From assembly GCA_946894095.1 (NCBI GenBank), contig OX335658.1, positions 18,033,001-18,097,000 of the forward strand: a DNA stretch of 64,000 nt, written 5' to 3'. Shown piece by piece: positions 53,594-63,664 of the stretch (positions are counted from its first letter, which is position 1; each line of letters opens with the position of its first letter). The notes beneath the pieces were generated by a model, which was given only the letters and a program-made list of their open reading frames with translations, was not told where the DNA came from and made no database searches. Made by a program: the position numbers and the translations under genes. The DNA is from Incurvaria masculella (taxonomy: Eukaryota; Arthropoda; Insecta; Lepidoptera; Incurvariidae).

Positions 53594-54151
53594 CGGGGAT
53601 GGTGGCGGCGGCGGGTGCGGTCGGTCGCGGAGGGTGAGCGCACCCTCGCGGCTGTCGGGCGGCGGCGACGGCGGCGACGGCGGCGACGGCGACTCCGGGC
53701 CGCCCGTCGTCGGTTCGGTCGCGCCCGTCTCGCCGCCCTCGTCGGTCGGTCTCGTCCCGCCGCCGGGCGCGGGGGAGGCGGTGGAGGTGGCGTCCGGTGC
53801 GCGCCGGCTCGTGCGGAGCGTGGAGGAAGCGGCGACGGTGGTGTCGGCGACGGTGCTCTCGGCGAGGGTCGGGGTCGCGGTCGGGGCCGCGGTCGGGGTC
53901 GCGGTCGCGGGCGCGGAGGTCGAGGAGGGTGCGGCGGAGGCGGCGGTCGAGATGAGGCTCGAGTGCTTGGGTGTGCGCGACGGCGGGAAGAAGTAGTCGA
54001 CGATGGGGGCGGAGGCGGCGCGGCGGGCGGGCAGCCAGCCCCACGGGTCGAAGTCGAGGAGGCCGCGCGCGGCGGGGGCGGCGGGGGCGGCGGGGGCGGC
54101 CAGGAGCGCGAGCGCGGCGAGAGCGAGCAGCGGGCGAGCGCGGTCGGCCAT
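53594..54151 (-). CDS. First coding exon of a putative secreted Thr/Ser/Pro-rich protein
   Basis: The ATG at 54151-54149 sits in a good context (CGCCATGGCC). The product starts MADRARPLLALAALALLAAP, a signal peptide with a basic n-region and a Leu/Ala core, followed by Pro-Ala repeats and a likely cleavage region near residue 28. The next ~40 residues (LLDFDPWGWLPARRA, IVDYFFPPS) are not low-complexity. Residues ~65-180 are rich in Ser, Thr, Ala and Pro, mucin-like, so O-glycosylation of a secreted or surface protein is plausible. The 186-codon exon ends in phase 0 at 53594 before GTGAGT (53593-53588). Later exons would lie at lower coordinates; I could not identify them. Extreme GC content can create open frames, so the plus-strand ORF over the same bases is a shadow. 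Family unknown. Confidence 0.55.
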
Positions 54152-54360
54152 GGCGAGTGCGGCCGCGGCGGCGAGTGAAGCGAGACTAGCGAGCCCGCGC
54201 TGCGCCTGCGCATCTGTCGGCGGCGGCGGCGGCCGCGGCGGCTCGCTGCACCGCCCTCCCTCCCCTCCACACCGCGGGGCCAGCGCGAGCTGCGCGCATT
54301 TACTTTTCTCTAGATATATTTTTTCCAGTGCAAAATAAGATTTTCGAGACTGAACATTCC
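54152..54360 (-). promoter_or_regulatory. Putative 5' UTR and promoter of the secreted-protein exon
   Basis: GC-rich leader (54152-54295) preceded by an abrupt change to AT-rich DNA. AATATATC at about 54313-54320 (minus strand) could serve as a TATA-like element for a start near 54285. A TCAGTC initiator-like match lies at 54348-54353. Position-based inference only. Confidence 0.3.
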
Positions 54361-54374
54361 TTATTTTGTTTGAG

Positions 54375-54540
54375 GGATTCGTCGTTCGTGGTTCGGGTTT
54401 CACATTTAACTGAACCCCTTTCCTCCTTGCTAGACAAGGTGGCAGGGTTAGTTCCACCCGGGTCGGTCCGATCGCATTTTCACATTGAATGAACGACGGT
54501 CGAAGCCGTGCAATATAAAGGTCCATGGACACTAGTGTGG
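54375..54540 (+). mobile_element. SINE body fragment
   Basis: TTCGTGGTTCGGGTTTCAC, GGTGGCAGGGTTAGTTCC, CCCGGGTCGGTCCGATCGC and GAATGAACGACGGTCGAAGC of the SINE body, with an internal deletion before GTGCAATATAAAGGTCC. Confidence 0.75.
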
Positions 54541-54776
54541 CTCCTTGCCTTTAAACATTGCACTTGTTGTCTTATTCGGCAGATAGCTTGGAACTTGGCT
54601 TGCAAACAGCTTTCATGAATACAAATTAAATGTAGATATAGAAACATGCTGCACCGGAATGTGCATCCTACACTGTTTGGTCGTATCACGTGGGCCCGCC
54701 GCGCCGCCGCCGACGCACGGTCGGGGAAAAAAATCTTCGCATTTTATATAAACTCAAGACTTTTTTTTTTGTTGAA
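54541..54776. other. Spacer
   Basis: Nothing recognised beyond a short GC-rich stretch near 54695-54725. Confidence 0.5.
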
Positions 54777-55265
54777 TTACTTCTTATCATAGTAGATATG
54801 TGCCATTTTGTTAGTTGACTCTTTGCCATCTTGTAGGTAGTAGTCCCATTGCTGTAGAAATGTTGGAACTTCTAATAAAAAAAACGCGACAAGTAGTTTT
54901 GGCAATCCTCTCCTGATGTTAACCTCACACTGCCTAAAGAATTCTGTAGAGACCGGGACAGGTCCTGCAAGGTCAGGGCTATACATATATATGGCGGATG
55001 CATCAACACCTCCCAGCCTAACTGTCTTCATTTTTGGTGAGTGGCTAAGATGTGTCTGGTCCTCGGTGTGTTCTAGGGTTACGAGTATCGTGAGTACACA
55101 GTTCATTAGGTTTCTGTCAGTGAGCTCATCTGGCAGCCACATATCGAGCTTTTTGTGTACCCAGCTTTTTTCAAAATTGTTTTGTTGTCAATTTCCAGTT
55201 CTTCAACTACGTCGTAACTACTAATATGCCGATCTTGCTCCACTTTTAAAAAACATTATTGAACT
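54777..55265 (-). pseudogene. mariner-like transposase pseudogene with internal deletion
   Basis: Minus strand, several frames: VEQDRHISSYDVVEELEIDN (about 55180-55240), KKAGYT, KLDMWLPDELTDRNLMN (about 55100-55155) from the N-terminal helix-turn-helix and linker. The middle catalytic region (VTGDEKW, HDN) is missing. It resumes at QLGWEVLMHPPY and SPDLA (about 54965-55010), then SLQNSL and SGEDCQNYLSRFF in another frame (about 54880-54950). The apparent 121-codon ORF is an out-of-frame mosaic. A different mariner lineage from the one at 2470. Confidence 0.8.
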
Positions 55266-55475
55266 TCTTCATTCGATTCTCATGCTCGGTCGGTGCATAG
55301 AGCGATGGCGACATGACCGTCATCGCTTTACTATCAGCGCACCGCAGCTGCACAGCGGCTACATGCATACTTCCGCTCCGGTTTAAATGGGTGTCACGCT
55401 GGGAAAGGTCCTAAAGAAAAACAAATGAAAAAAATAAAACATTTTACGTATTGATTTCTTTTTTTTAATGTTATT
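55266..55475. other. Spacer
   Basis: Nothing recognised. Confidence 0.5.
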
Positions 55476-55850
55476 AGGGTTCTGTAGTCAACAAGGAACC
55501 CTTATGGTTTCGCCATGTCCGTCCGTCTTTCCGCAATTTAAGTCAGAGACTTGTGGTGCTTAAAAGGTGTAATTTAGCATAGTTATACATGCTATTTACG
55601 CCAACAAACTTGTGAAATGTTTTGGGTACCTCCCATACAGATAAAGCGGGATGATATTTTTTTCATGATATCGTGTGGAGTATCGTTGAATACAAAATAT
55701 TGGAGGTTTTTTGTTCCCTCCTCTACCAGCTAAACTATTGATTTTGGAAATGTGAAAAAAATCATGATACCTAGTAGTATAACAAAGTTAAAAGGAAGTC
55801 AACGAGTAATGTTCAAAATATGAGAAGCAATAATTACAATCATTGCAGTT
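55476..55850 (+). mobile_element. Dispersed repeat beginning AGGGTTCTGTAGTCAAC
   Basis: AGGGTTCTGTAGTCAACAAGG then ACCCTTATGGTTTCGCCATG and TCCGTCCGTC, followed by CTATTTACGCCAACAAAC and AAATATTGGAGG. I recognise this opening as a frequent lepidopteran dispersed repeat; only one copy is in the window. Confidence 0.6.
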
Positions 55851-56291
55851 ACAATTATTGTTATTTTTGGAGTCAGTGTTAGCCAAGGCAGGTTTGTAAC
55901 GACGTACATAGTTATAGGTGAGATGTACTTGTGTCGCATGCGCGACTTTTCAGTTAAGTCATTGCCACAAAATGCCGATTATTTTCATATTTTTGAAACA
56001 TTTGTCCGCGTGGGACTATACGTGGCCTATTTAATGTTTACATCCCAAGCAAATTTTTGTTGATCTACATTGCACATTTATATTGCATAATTATAACACA
56101 TATTTAGATGGGAGAAACTTAAATTATCCAAAATCTTTATAATTTTTTTAAATTTAGATTCAGGAGGGTTTTTCCGTACACACAGTGGCATTGAGTTAAA
56201 TAATTTAGGTAAAGTATATTCGAGCGTTCTTCTTCCATAGTCATTTGTGGTTTTGGGTATTACATATTTGTTCCTCCTGCATCCGTCTGGT

Positions 56292-56344
56292 CATAGCCTG
56301 CTGTATTGTTTTGCGTTTGTGTGTGTGTTACAAGCCGTGAAGTA
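56292..56344 (+). repeat. 53-bp repeat, inverted partner at 63611
   Basis: CATAGCCTGCTGTATTGTTT and TTACAAGCCGTGAAG with two mismatches to the reverse complement of 63611-63664. Confidence 0.8.
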
Positions 56345-56365
56345 GAAATTCGGTACGTCGAGTCG

Positions 56366-56380
56366 TACACTGAGAAAAAT
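56366..56380 (+). repeat. 15-bp terminus-like repeat TACACTGAGAAAAAT (left)
   Basis: Perfect inverted match at 62278-62292. If TA is the target duplication, the repeat is CACTGAGAAAAAT, a transposon-terminus style. Confidence 0.6.
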
Positions 56381-58320
56381 TGACCCCTGATTTTAGGCGG
56401 AATTCTCGTTCCGTTAGAAGGAATTCCTCTTAAAAACCGACTCAGCGTCCAAACAAATCAATTAACAGGAAATCACTGCACTGATACAACATCATGACTT
56501 GGATTGTTAGAAGTTATGACGTCAGAAGCCATGTCGTCAGACAATCAACAGGACAGGAAGTGTAAAGCGTAAGGCTTACTACAACTAATAGAGCAAGACA
56601 ATAATTATACCACATGCAGACGTCATGTTAAGGTATCATGATCACTCTGATATTTTAATATGAATAAATAGAAGCACAATCGGTACGGTCAGACAATGAA
56701 CCAGTCTGTTCCTGATACTTCATCGGGATGTTACCAATAAAAAGTAGGGTAAGTATTGTACTTTTATCGAGTCTACACCATTATTCTGTGCAACATTTCC
56801 TGATAATATCTCATTCTGTAACTGTAATTTACCAATAAAAGAATGACTTATCTTTGATAATGTACTGATATTTTGTATATTAATTATAGCTGATTCCTCA
56901 TGCCATACCTATGAATTACCAATAGCTTAATGACTTCTTCTCGAGACTGTACGGATAGTTTCTAAGTATATAGTGATACCTTTACATACATTTCTTGTAA
57001 TTTCTAGTTACAAACGCATATTATAATTATAATGTACTGATAAGTTTAACTTCCTTCGTGATCTTTTAACTTTACTTTCCGTATGAACATTTATTACATA
57101 CCAATAGTTCAGCGCCAATTCACTGTTTTTTCCTCATACTTTCATAATACAAGTACATATTTTCAAAGCATGGTATTTTCAATGTGATTCATGAAACTTA
57201 GCAAATTTCGTTTGAAAACATTTTTAAAGTTAAAAGTAAGTACTTAACTGAACCCTAAAATGTTCTAAGAGTTCAGTCAAGTAGTTTTATCTTTAAAAAT
57301 TTTAAAAAAAATTTGCTTAGTTTCATGCAAAAAAATCACATCAGATGTAGGGTTCGTTATAGTGGATGTGGTGTGGTATGTAGAAGGTGGTGAGTGTGTG
57401 ATGAGTGAGGATGTAAAGGTTTTGTCTCCTCCACGGCGACTTGCTAGATATCTAGGAAATGCAGGTGACGTGTAGAGCATTCCTCAATCTCGATGCCTCG
57501 GGTCGCTCAGTCGGAAGCTCAGGGTGCAGGGTCGAAGCTACGGAAGAAAACAAGTACAAACCCTACCTAATCTATGCATCTGCTTGGAGAGGACTTTTGA
57601 GGAAATATTCAAACACACAGCATAATATATACAAGAGGGGGCGTTCAGCTATATACAACCAGATTAGCTGTTTTTCTTATTTATTTTATTATTTATTAAT
57701 TTATTTACTTATTTAGTTGTTTTTACCGTATTGGTTCTGTAGGCGGACATAATATCAATATTACACATACATGATTAAAATTGGTATTATTAATTTTATA
57801 TCTTTTAGTTTTAGATGCATGCGGTTTTAAATGAAATCATCAAAAAAATATTGAACAAACAAATTTATTATTATATTAGACAATCTTAAAACTAGTATAC
57901 AGGATATCTGGTTCAATAGCGTGCATCAGAGACAGGAATACAAGAGAATTTACATTTTTTTTAGGAATTACATTTTATGGAAATGATAGGCCAAAATGCA
58001 CCAACATTGTTAAATGAATCTCTCTATTTGAAAACAAAGATTTCGCATGTACAAACGGCTTCACCCTCGCCGTCACACATTGGACTTTGACTCTACATAC
58101 GTTTTCCTTGCGAATACCAATGCGTAGCGTGGCGTTGATGGTGATGCGTTCCGTTTAAGGTTGCCCTGACCGTAGTGCAACAGCGCGTGACTTAGTTGTG
58201 TATGCCCAAGAGAGTCTGAATGGTCTGTTGACGTTTTTCTCCTGCTTCGCTGCATTCCAATATTTTTTGCACCACCTCCAATTCACCTTTAACAAAGTTA
58301 CCTAGTTGAAAAAGGGGAGC

Positions 58321-58418
58321 CCCGCTGTTTTAAATGGATTTCGGACCTGCAACTTAGAAAGTGACCTCCGGCATGAGAAGCAAGACCCCGCGACCCTAAA
58401 CTATGAGCCCCTCACATT
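58321..58418 (-). mobile_element. SINE tRNA-like head fragment
   Basis: Minus strand GAGGGGCTCATAGTTTAGGG, CTTGCTTCTCATGCCGGAGG corresponds to the head of the SINE at 19445; the body is missing. Confidence 0.6.
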
Positions 58419-58493
58419 TATATTTGCATCCCAAAAATAGTTAAGATTCCAAGATATAATTATCTGTAATTCGTATTACCTATTTTTATTCCG

Positions 58494-59040
58494 GGAGGTC
58501 ACGACATTTTTGGTCACGATAAGGTAAATGGCTGAATTTGGATTCACATGTTAGAGACCAACCCTCTGATGCTAAATATGTCGGTCTGCCTGTGCCAAGT
58601 GGTTGCGTTATCTAGATTGGCTATATAAAATATATGTTGGTATGTACCTGCTGATGAATATACTGATTGCTTAGAAACATTGATACCTATTAATTATACA
58701 ACAATAACCAGTCGGTTTTTTTTATTAAATACTTAAATATACCTAAAGTTATATCTGTAAACTAAATCGCCTATAGCTCCGAAATGCAACCAAAGCTTTG
58801 TTCAGTTTTGGTATTACTAAGCAAGTATGTACTGATACTTTCATGCTTCGTTATTTGCAGCCATTTACCTTATCATATATATTTTTTGTCGCCATAACTA
58901 CTTTTTCAGGCACCTTATCTAGGTAACGCAACCACTTGGCACAGGCAGACTGACACATTTAGCTTCAGAGGGTTCGTCTTTATCCTGTGAACCCAGTTTC
59001 AGCCATTTACTTTATCGTTACCATTTTTGTCGCCACCTCC
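58494..59040. mobile_element. MITE with ~125-bp inverted arms, copy B
   Basis: Same element as 18213-18748: GGAGGTCACGACATTTTTGG at the left and CATTTTTGTCGCCACCTCC at the right. Interior matches copy A with ~90% similarity by eye. Confidence 0.85.
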
Positions 59041-59099
59041 TAGTCTATTTATGATCATTGCATAAGATTTTAACAATTTGTAATTCCTCACTTGTAAAT

Positions 59100-59275
59100 C
59101 CACCACTTTGGTGATGTTACCACCGCATTGGATGAAACTATGTTTAAAGCGGCAATGAACAACTGTCCGTGTTTTCCATCCAGTTCAGTGTAGCCGTGCT
59201 CATAAAGGGAAGGCCCTGGCATGGAACCTAATTCCGTCAGGAATGTGGTAATTAGCCATCTATGTCAGGTTGAAT
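59100..59275 (+). mobile_element. SINE 3' body fragment
   Basis: ACCGCATTGGATGAAACTATG, AAGCGGCAATGAACAACTG, CCGTGTTTTCCATCCAGTTC, GGCCCTGGCATGGAACC. Confidence 0.75.
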
Positions 59276-59377
59276 ACAAAAAGTTTAAATCTATAAATAA
59301 ATATAAAGTGGAACATTCACAGAGTTAGAATGTGTCGTCGATTTGATCGAGATCGATTATATCATTAATAAGGCTTT

Positions 59378-59578
59378 TTATTGCACAGCTACATTGAACC
59401 GAATGGAAAATATAGAAAATGTTCGTTGCTTCGATCATCGTTCGTTCAATGCGATTTTATCAACCTGGGCGCTACCTAACCTAAGCTAACCTAAACTAGA
59501 CTACCACCTAGTAAGCAATTAAGGGGACCTACAGTTTAACGTGGAATCCGAACCACGAACAACGAATCCCTTAGTCGG
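59378..59578 (-). mobile_element. SINE body fragment
   Basis: Minus strand GTTCGTGGTTCGGATTCCAC, AAACTGTAGGTCCCCTTAA, TTACTAGGTGGTAGTC, CGCATTGAACGAACGATG, GGTTCAATGTAGCTGTGC. A short TTAGGTTAG stretch (59477-59505) interrupts it. Confidence 0.75.
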
Positions 59579-59780
59579 CTCTTGCGACATGCGACGGGAT
59601 TTTCAGATTTTCACAATAAAACTCATATTATAATGACACCTGAGATTTGTTGACTAATTGAAATTGTTTTTTTATACTCATAAGAGCTTCAATACTTGAC
59701 ACCCCAACTAGCGAGCCAGGTCCGATGAGTTATTGTTTCATAGGAAAAGATCTTTAGGTAAATGATTAGCAGTTTCTCAT
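59579..59780. other. Spacer downstream of SAM-domain gene
   Basis: AT-rich; the mRNA 3' end probably lies at about 59760. Confidence 0.5.
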
Positions 59781-59786
59781 TTTATT
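59781..59786 (-). terminator. Poly(A) signal AATAAA
   Basis: Minus-strand AATAAA (GCAATAAAATGAG), 67 bp downstream of the stop codon at 59853-59855 and before an A/T-rich stretch. Fits a short 3' UTR. Confidence 0.6.
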
Positions 59787-59852
59787 GCTGTACGAAAAAA
59801 TATTATAATATGACATACTTACATATACACTTGTGTCTTCTTTCCATAAAGC

Positions 59853-60547
59853 TTAATTAGTCTTGAACTTACACCGACCACCAACGGGTGCTATTAATTG
59901 TTTGATTTCCTTTTCTGTCAACATTTGTAATGCGATGTCGATGCATGCAGCTGTAAAGTAAAAAACAGATTATTACACAATGGTAAAATTTGAACGTTTA
60001 TTCCCATTCAACGAACGAAAACTATGAATGTGGAAAATAAAAACGTAAGTTTGCAAGCAGTTTGACCGAATTTGCCATGCAGTTTTACTTAGTAACCTAT
60101 TAACATGAAATCCTTTTCGGAATGATTTAATGATTACGACCGTGCGGCAAAAACACGCACGAACATTGAGCACAAACTGTCGTATTCAGAGTGGGCGGAC
60201 TAACTTTAATCCGCCGGACTAAACCGGTTTTTATACGGTTAGTCCGTTGCTAATCTCGTAATAAGTTTCGAGGGGCTCTCTGAATACGACTGATAGTAAA
60301 AAGGTTAGCTTGGTTTGGTTGGCTTCATCGAACGCACGAACCATGATCTAGTAAGGCATTGCCATAAGTCATCGATGTCTGTCACTGACGTAGAAGATAA
60401 GAGGTACTTACCATCGAACGTGTTGAGGTACTGCAGCATGTCCGATTTTATCAATAGATCCAATGTATTGATCCATTTGGCAGAGCTGCACACCGTATGC
60501 ACACCGACCACACCAACATTACAAATGGCGGCGGACAGCCCCGATCG
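59853..60547 (-). CDS. Two-exon gene segment encoding a SAM-like domain
   Basis: Exon a (60547-60412) is open from an upstream TAG at 60550-60548 and reads ...KWINTLDLLIKSDMLQYLNTFD, ending GATG before donor GTAAGT (60411-60406). The intron ends TTTTTTACTTTACAG; exon b starts at 59950. The split codon G+CT gives Ala, and the frame continues ACIDIALQMLTEKEIKQLIA then PVGGRCKF and a TAA at 59855-59853. The joined pattern (W..L.L..YL..F...ID...L..LTE.EIK.LI..VG.R.KF) is that of SAM-like domains in many uncharacterised arthropod proteins, usually for protein-protein interaction. The only in-frame ATG is in the domain (60439-60437, context GACATGC); the true start may be in an upstream exon or that ATG. 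A second GTAAGT at about 59872 could splice to further exons instead of reaching this stop. Function unknown. Confidence 0.65.
59951..60411 (-). other. Intron of the SAM-like gene
   Basis: 461-bp intron, GT-AG, phase 1. It contains a small MITE at 60179-60290. Confidence 0.6.
60179..60290. mobile_element. 112-bp MITE inside the intron
   Basis: Perfect inverted ends GTCGTATTCAGAG and CTCTGAATACGAC-type (13 bp, right end 60278-60290), inner GGCGGACTAACTTTAATCCG and AACCGGTTTTTATACGG. Non-coding. Confidence 0.85.
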
Positions 60548-60560
60548 CTAGCCAGCCAGC
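60500..60560 (-). promoter_or_regulatory. Possible promoter element upstream of the SAM-like exon
   Basis: CAAATGGCGGC (60522-60532, + strand) matches the YY1/Pho-type GCCAT core motif common near housekeeping start sites, in a locally GC-rich stretch. Suggests that transcription could begin here, which would make exon a the first exon. Inference. Confidence 0.3.
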
Positions 60561-61120
60561 CGGCTGTGTTCGTGCGCGCTCGCAGAATCATGTGCGTTTG
60601 TGCGTGTTCCTACTTATTTTTCGTAACTTTACGGATGAATTATCGTGCAGTATGGAGAAATCATCAGTCGTCATGATACTTTCTCATTACATTATTTGAG
60701 TTCTTTAGGTTCAATACGATTATGTATTTTTTATTTTTATATCTCGTCGGGAAAGGCAAGGGCACTACGCGTTCAAATATTCAATTGTAAACTGACAAGG
60801 ACTGCGGTAGTTCGCTTGTTTTTGTTTTGAAATCAGGTAATTATTTTTATTTTTATTGTTACTTCACACTATAAATTCTTATTTTAGGAAAATTGATCAT
60901 CTTTGGCTTTTAAATTAATTCACAAAATTGGCAGGATGATTAATATTCGGCATTCCCGGTACCAATTGTGTCCATGGAGGTACTTTTCGAAAACATTAGT
61001 AGATGCATGTTGCATTTTGCAATTTTTTTTAAAAACAGTCATAAATTGTGACCGTTGACAAAAAATGTGTTTATTTATAGATTTATACATCGTCAATATA
61101 TTTACATTAGGCATAGTCTT
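60561..61120. other. Intergenic, no gene recognised
   Basis: Nothing recognised; ORFs at 60645-60830 and 60920-61114 lack motifs. Confidence 0.55.
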
Positions 61121-61130
61121 CTTAGCCTGG

Positions 61131-61277
61131 TTTTCACCAAGTGCTGAATTATTTTAATTTACACTCAAAGGGCTTTTATTACTAAAGTGCTGATTATCTT
61201 GTACTGGTATCGATTGCCAGATGCTAAAAAAGACCATTTACTGTTAGGATTAAGCTAATCAGTGCTTGGTGGATGAG
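61131..61277. mobile_element. MITE, partner of 41782-41921
   Basis: TTTTCACCAAGTGCTGA at the left and TCAGTGCTTGGTGGATGAG at the right are inverted; AAAGTGCTGATTATCTTG and GATTAAGCTAATC are shared with the other copy. Confidence 0.75.
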
Positions 61278-61744
61278 ACCCTTAGCCTCTCAGAAAGGTA
61301 CCAATTTTCTGAGAGCTTCCATATTTAGAAACCTTATTTAAAAAAAATACCTAAATTTCTTATTTTTCGGCCACATAAAAATATATTTTGTTATTCAGAT
61401 CTGCATATATACTCTGTTACTAATAATCCAAGAGAATCCTTCGAATCGTTTTACAATGTTCTGTCCTTTGCATTGACATGCAGTTTAGAATTCGGGAGAA
61501 AGAGACAAAACATTGTATAACTATTCAGAAGATGATTCAGAACATTCAGAACAAGCTTCTGAAGGAATTGCTTCCTTTTATGACTTCAATATGTATTTCA
61601 CACAAAACAAAATTTTTACGGTTTTTAAGTTACGCATATACCTACATATTTTGTTGATGAATTTGTATGGAGCCGGTTTTGGAGTTTCGGATTGTGTACC
61701 TAATGGGGACTGTTTTCTTCTAATCATAATAACTTCCTAATTAG
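61278..61744. other. Intergenic, no gene recognised
   Basis: AT-rich; the ORF at 61513-61740 is without motif. Confidence 0.55.
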
Positions 61745-61890
61745 GCGTGTTTGTATAATCCAGCGAGGACCTTACCTATGGAACATCTCGTTTTTGTGAC
61801 GAAATGCACTTATCCGCGGCGGGGATTTGAACCCAGACCTCTGGTATGCCAAACAAGTCCCTACACCACTGAGCCGCCACTAGCACTACG
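61745..61890 (-). mobile_element. SINE tRNA-like head with start of body
   Basis: Minus strand GGCGGCTCAGTGGTGTAG (A-box region, 61861-61878) and GGGTTCAAATCCCC (near-perfect B box, 61820-61833), then GCGGATAAGTGCATTTCGTC as in the SINEs at 19445 and 30994. Not scored as a tRNA gene: no complete cloverleaf or acceptor pairing, and it joins the SINE body. Confidence 0.75.
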
Positions 61891-62300
61891 CCATGTTAAG
61901 ATATCATTACTTACGCTTGTTTTTTTTGTCATAAGCGTGATACATTTAAAGTATTTCAATATCGCTAGGTTTTATCAATGATCACCATATTTTGCTCTGC
62001 CCTCTTGAGAATGTATCGGTTTATCCTGATGCACGCGTGACGTCACGCTTTATCAGGAAGATTGTCATGACAACTTAACGGGATGTAATTGTAACAATAC
62101 AAGGCATAATGATAGATTATCGTTACGATAATTAACATGCCAAGTACTGATAGTTTCTCATTCCGAGTAAGCTAATATCGTTGGTACAGGAATGAAACGT
62201 GTCGGTATACTGATAAAGGTTCAGGAAAAATGAAAGCAAAACACGAAGCTGATACTTCTTCATTACGCCAAATTCTCATTTTTCTCAGTGTAGGCCTACA
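61891..62300. other. Intergenic with palindromic motifs
   Basis: GCGTGACGTCACGC (62035-62048) is a perfect 14-bp palindrome containing TGACGTCA. The 15-bp terminus ATTTTTCTCAGTGTA lies at 62278-62292. CTGATA and TTCTCATTC motifs resemble those at 56780-56880. Confidence 0.5.
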
Positions 62301-63610
62301 CGCAGGTAGCTCCGACATTGTACCGGCCCGCCTTTCAGTATGCTTAGTGCCGCCAGCTATGAAGTGCGCTTGATTCGTTCGTTCGTGATTTTACTGAAAT
62401 GTGTTGATTTGGTTGTTATTATGTAAATAAGTGATGTTTCTACAAGCAGTGAACCTCTAAAAATCATACACAAGAAAGTTAGTGAAGTGTGTGCGCCAAA
62501 ATATGTGTGACAGTGACTGGATTTAAATGTTTCCGAGTACTTATAGTCCCATTCTGTTAAATAAAAGAGCTAGTTTAGTTATATATAATTTAGGTGGTTT
62601 TATTTTGTTTAAGATATATTTTGTTTCCCACTATATGCATTATTTGATTAAATAAGATTAGATTTATTTAATAAAGAAGAATTCTTAATGTTGAATCCTA
62701 TATATATAATGTCGATATCTATTCTGAAAGTTCAATGTAGCAGCATATTTAAGTGAAAACGTATTTAGACATGGCAACAGATTAAAGGATAAAGATATGT
62801 ATTTTAAAATGACTCCTTCCTGAAGCTTCATATACCTACGTACATATTAAACATATTGAACTAGACATATTACATTATCATTAGTCAAGCTCAACACAGC
62901 AAATAGTATTTAGGAGCTATCCCAGGGCCTGCCTAAATCGCGGAAAATTGTCATTGATAAATATGTAGTAGATATGAATTTCCTGGTGTTTGAGGCAGGT
63001 TCTATTACATAAAGAAATTATGCCATTTTTGTAGATCAATCTAACAAATACGATGTCCTCTATATTTTTCTACTAAATAATGTTTACTAATGAAAACATT
63101 AATTCAAGTGATGACATGTACAGTTGTATATGTTTGCAGATTATGTGTAGTAAATATTATATTTTTTGTGTCTTAGGTAGTTGCGTCAATAATTGAAAAT
63201 GAATGTTTGAATATCTATCTATGTTTGGAGATATTTGTGCTTAGAAAATAAGAACCAATAAACTAAATATAAATAATACATATATTTTATTTTAGCTCCA
63301 CTCTCAAAGTAATGCACATTTTTCACAGTAACAAATTAATTATAACGTATTAATAAAATGATTAATTTGATACATTAATTCCAATCACGAAATAGCAAAC
63401 AATTTATGATCATTCACTCATAAAAACAATTGCTAAAAGATACAGTTACATTAATTAAGTAAGAAAAGGCTAATTAATACCTAGAACAAGGCTAGAATCA
63501 GCGTCTTTCGATAATATTTTGACCTCAGCTCGATAAGATAGAAAGAGCCTTCATACAAAGCTAAGATATCGGTAGGCCTACCACTACCTGAAAATGGGAC
63601 GCTGCTAATC
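62301..63610. other. AT-rich intergenic stretch, no gene recognised
   Basis: 62300-62580 has the composition of an insect 5' UTR but no supportable exon. The rest is low-complexity AT-rich DNA. Confidence 0.5.
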
Positions 63611-63664
63611 CTGCTTCACGGCTTGTAACACACACACAAACACAAAACAATACAGCAGGCTATG
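63611..63664 (-). repeat. 54-bp repeat, inverted partner of 56292-56344
   Basis: CTTCACGGCTTGTAAC and AACAATACAGCAGGCTATG are the reverse complement of the 56292 copy. The neighbouring bases do not match. Confidence 0.8.

Larger units (their letters stand above)
55851..58320. other. Long AT-rich intergenic stretch
   Basis: No gene recognised. GTTATTTTTGGAGTCAGTGTTAGCC (about 55860-55885) is a remnant of the fold-back loop at 40610. TACCAATA recurs at about 56731, 56831, 56927 and 57099 with loosely similar surroundings (AAAAGAATGACTTATC, GCTTAATGACTTC). TGACGTCA occurs at 56517. Minus ORFs at 57277 and 58073 have no motif. Confidence 0.55.

Noticed and set aside
53384..54178. 264-codon plus-strand Arg/Gly/Glu-rich ORF
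   Set aside because: Complement of the GC-rich minus-strand exon; no signal peptide, no start context or domain.
60418..60486. Alternative frame starting ATGGATCAATAC through the same splice junction
   Set aside because: Open but gives a composition unlike a protein domain; the SAM-like frame fits a known pattern across both exons.
61820..61890. tRNA gene on the minus strand
   Set aside because: Good A and B boxes but no full cloverleaf and continuous with the SINE body; scored as a SINE head.
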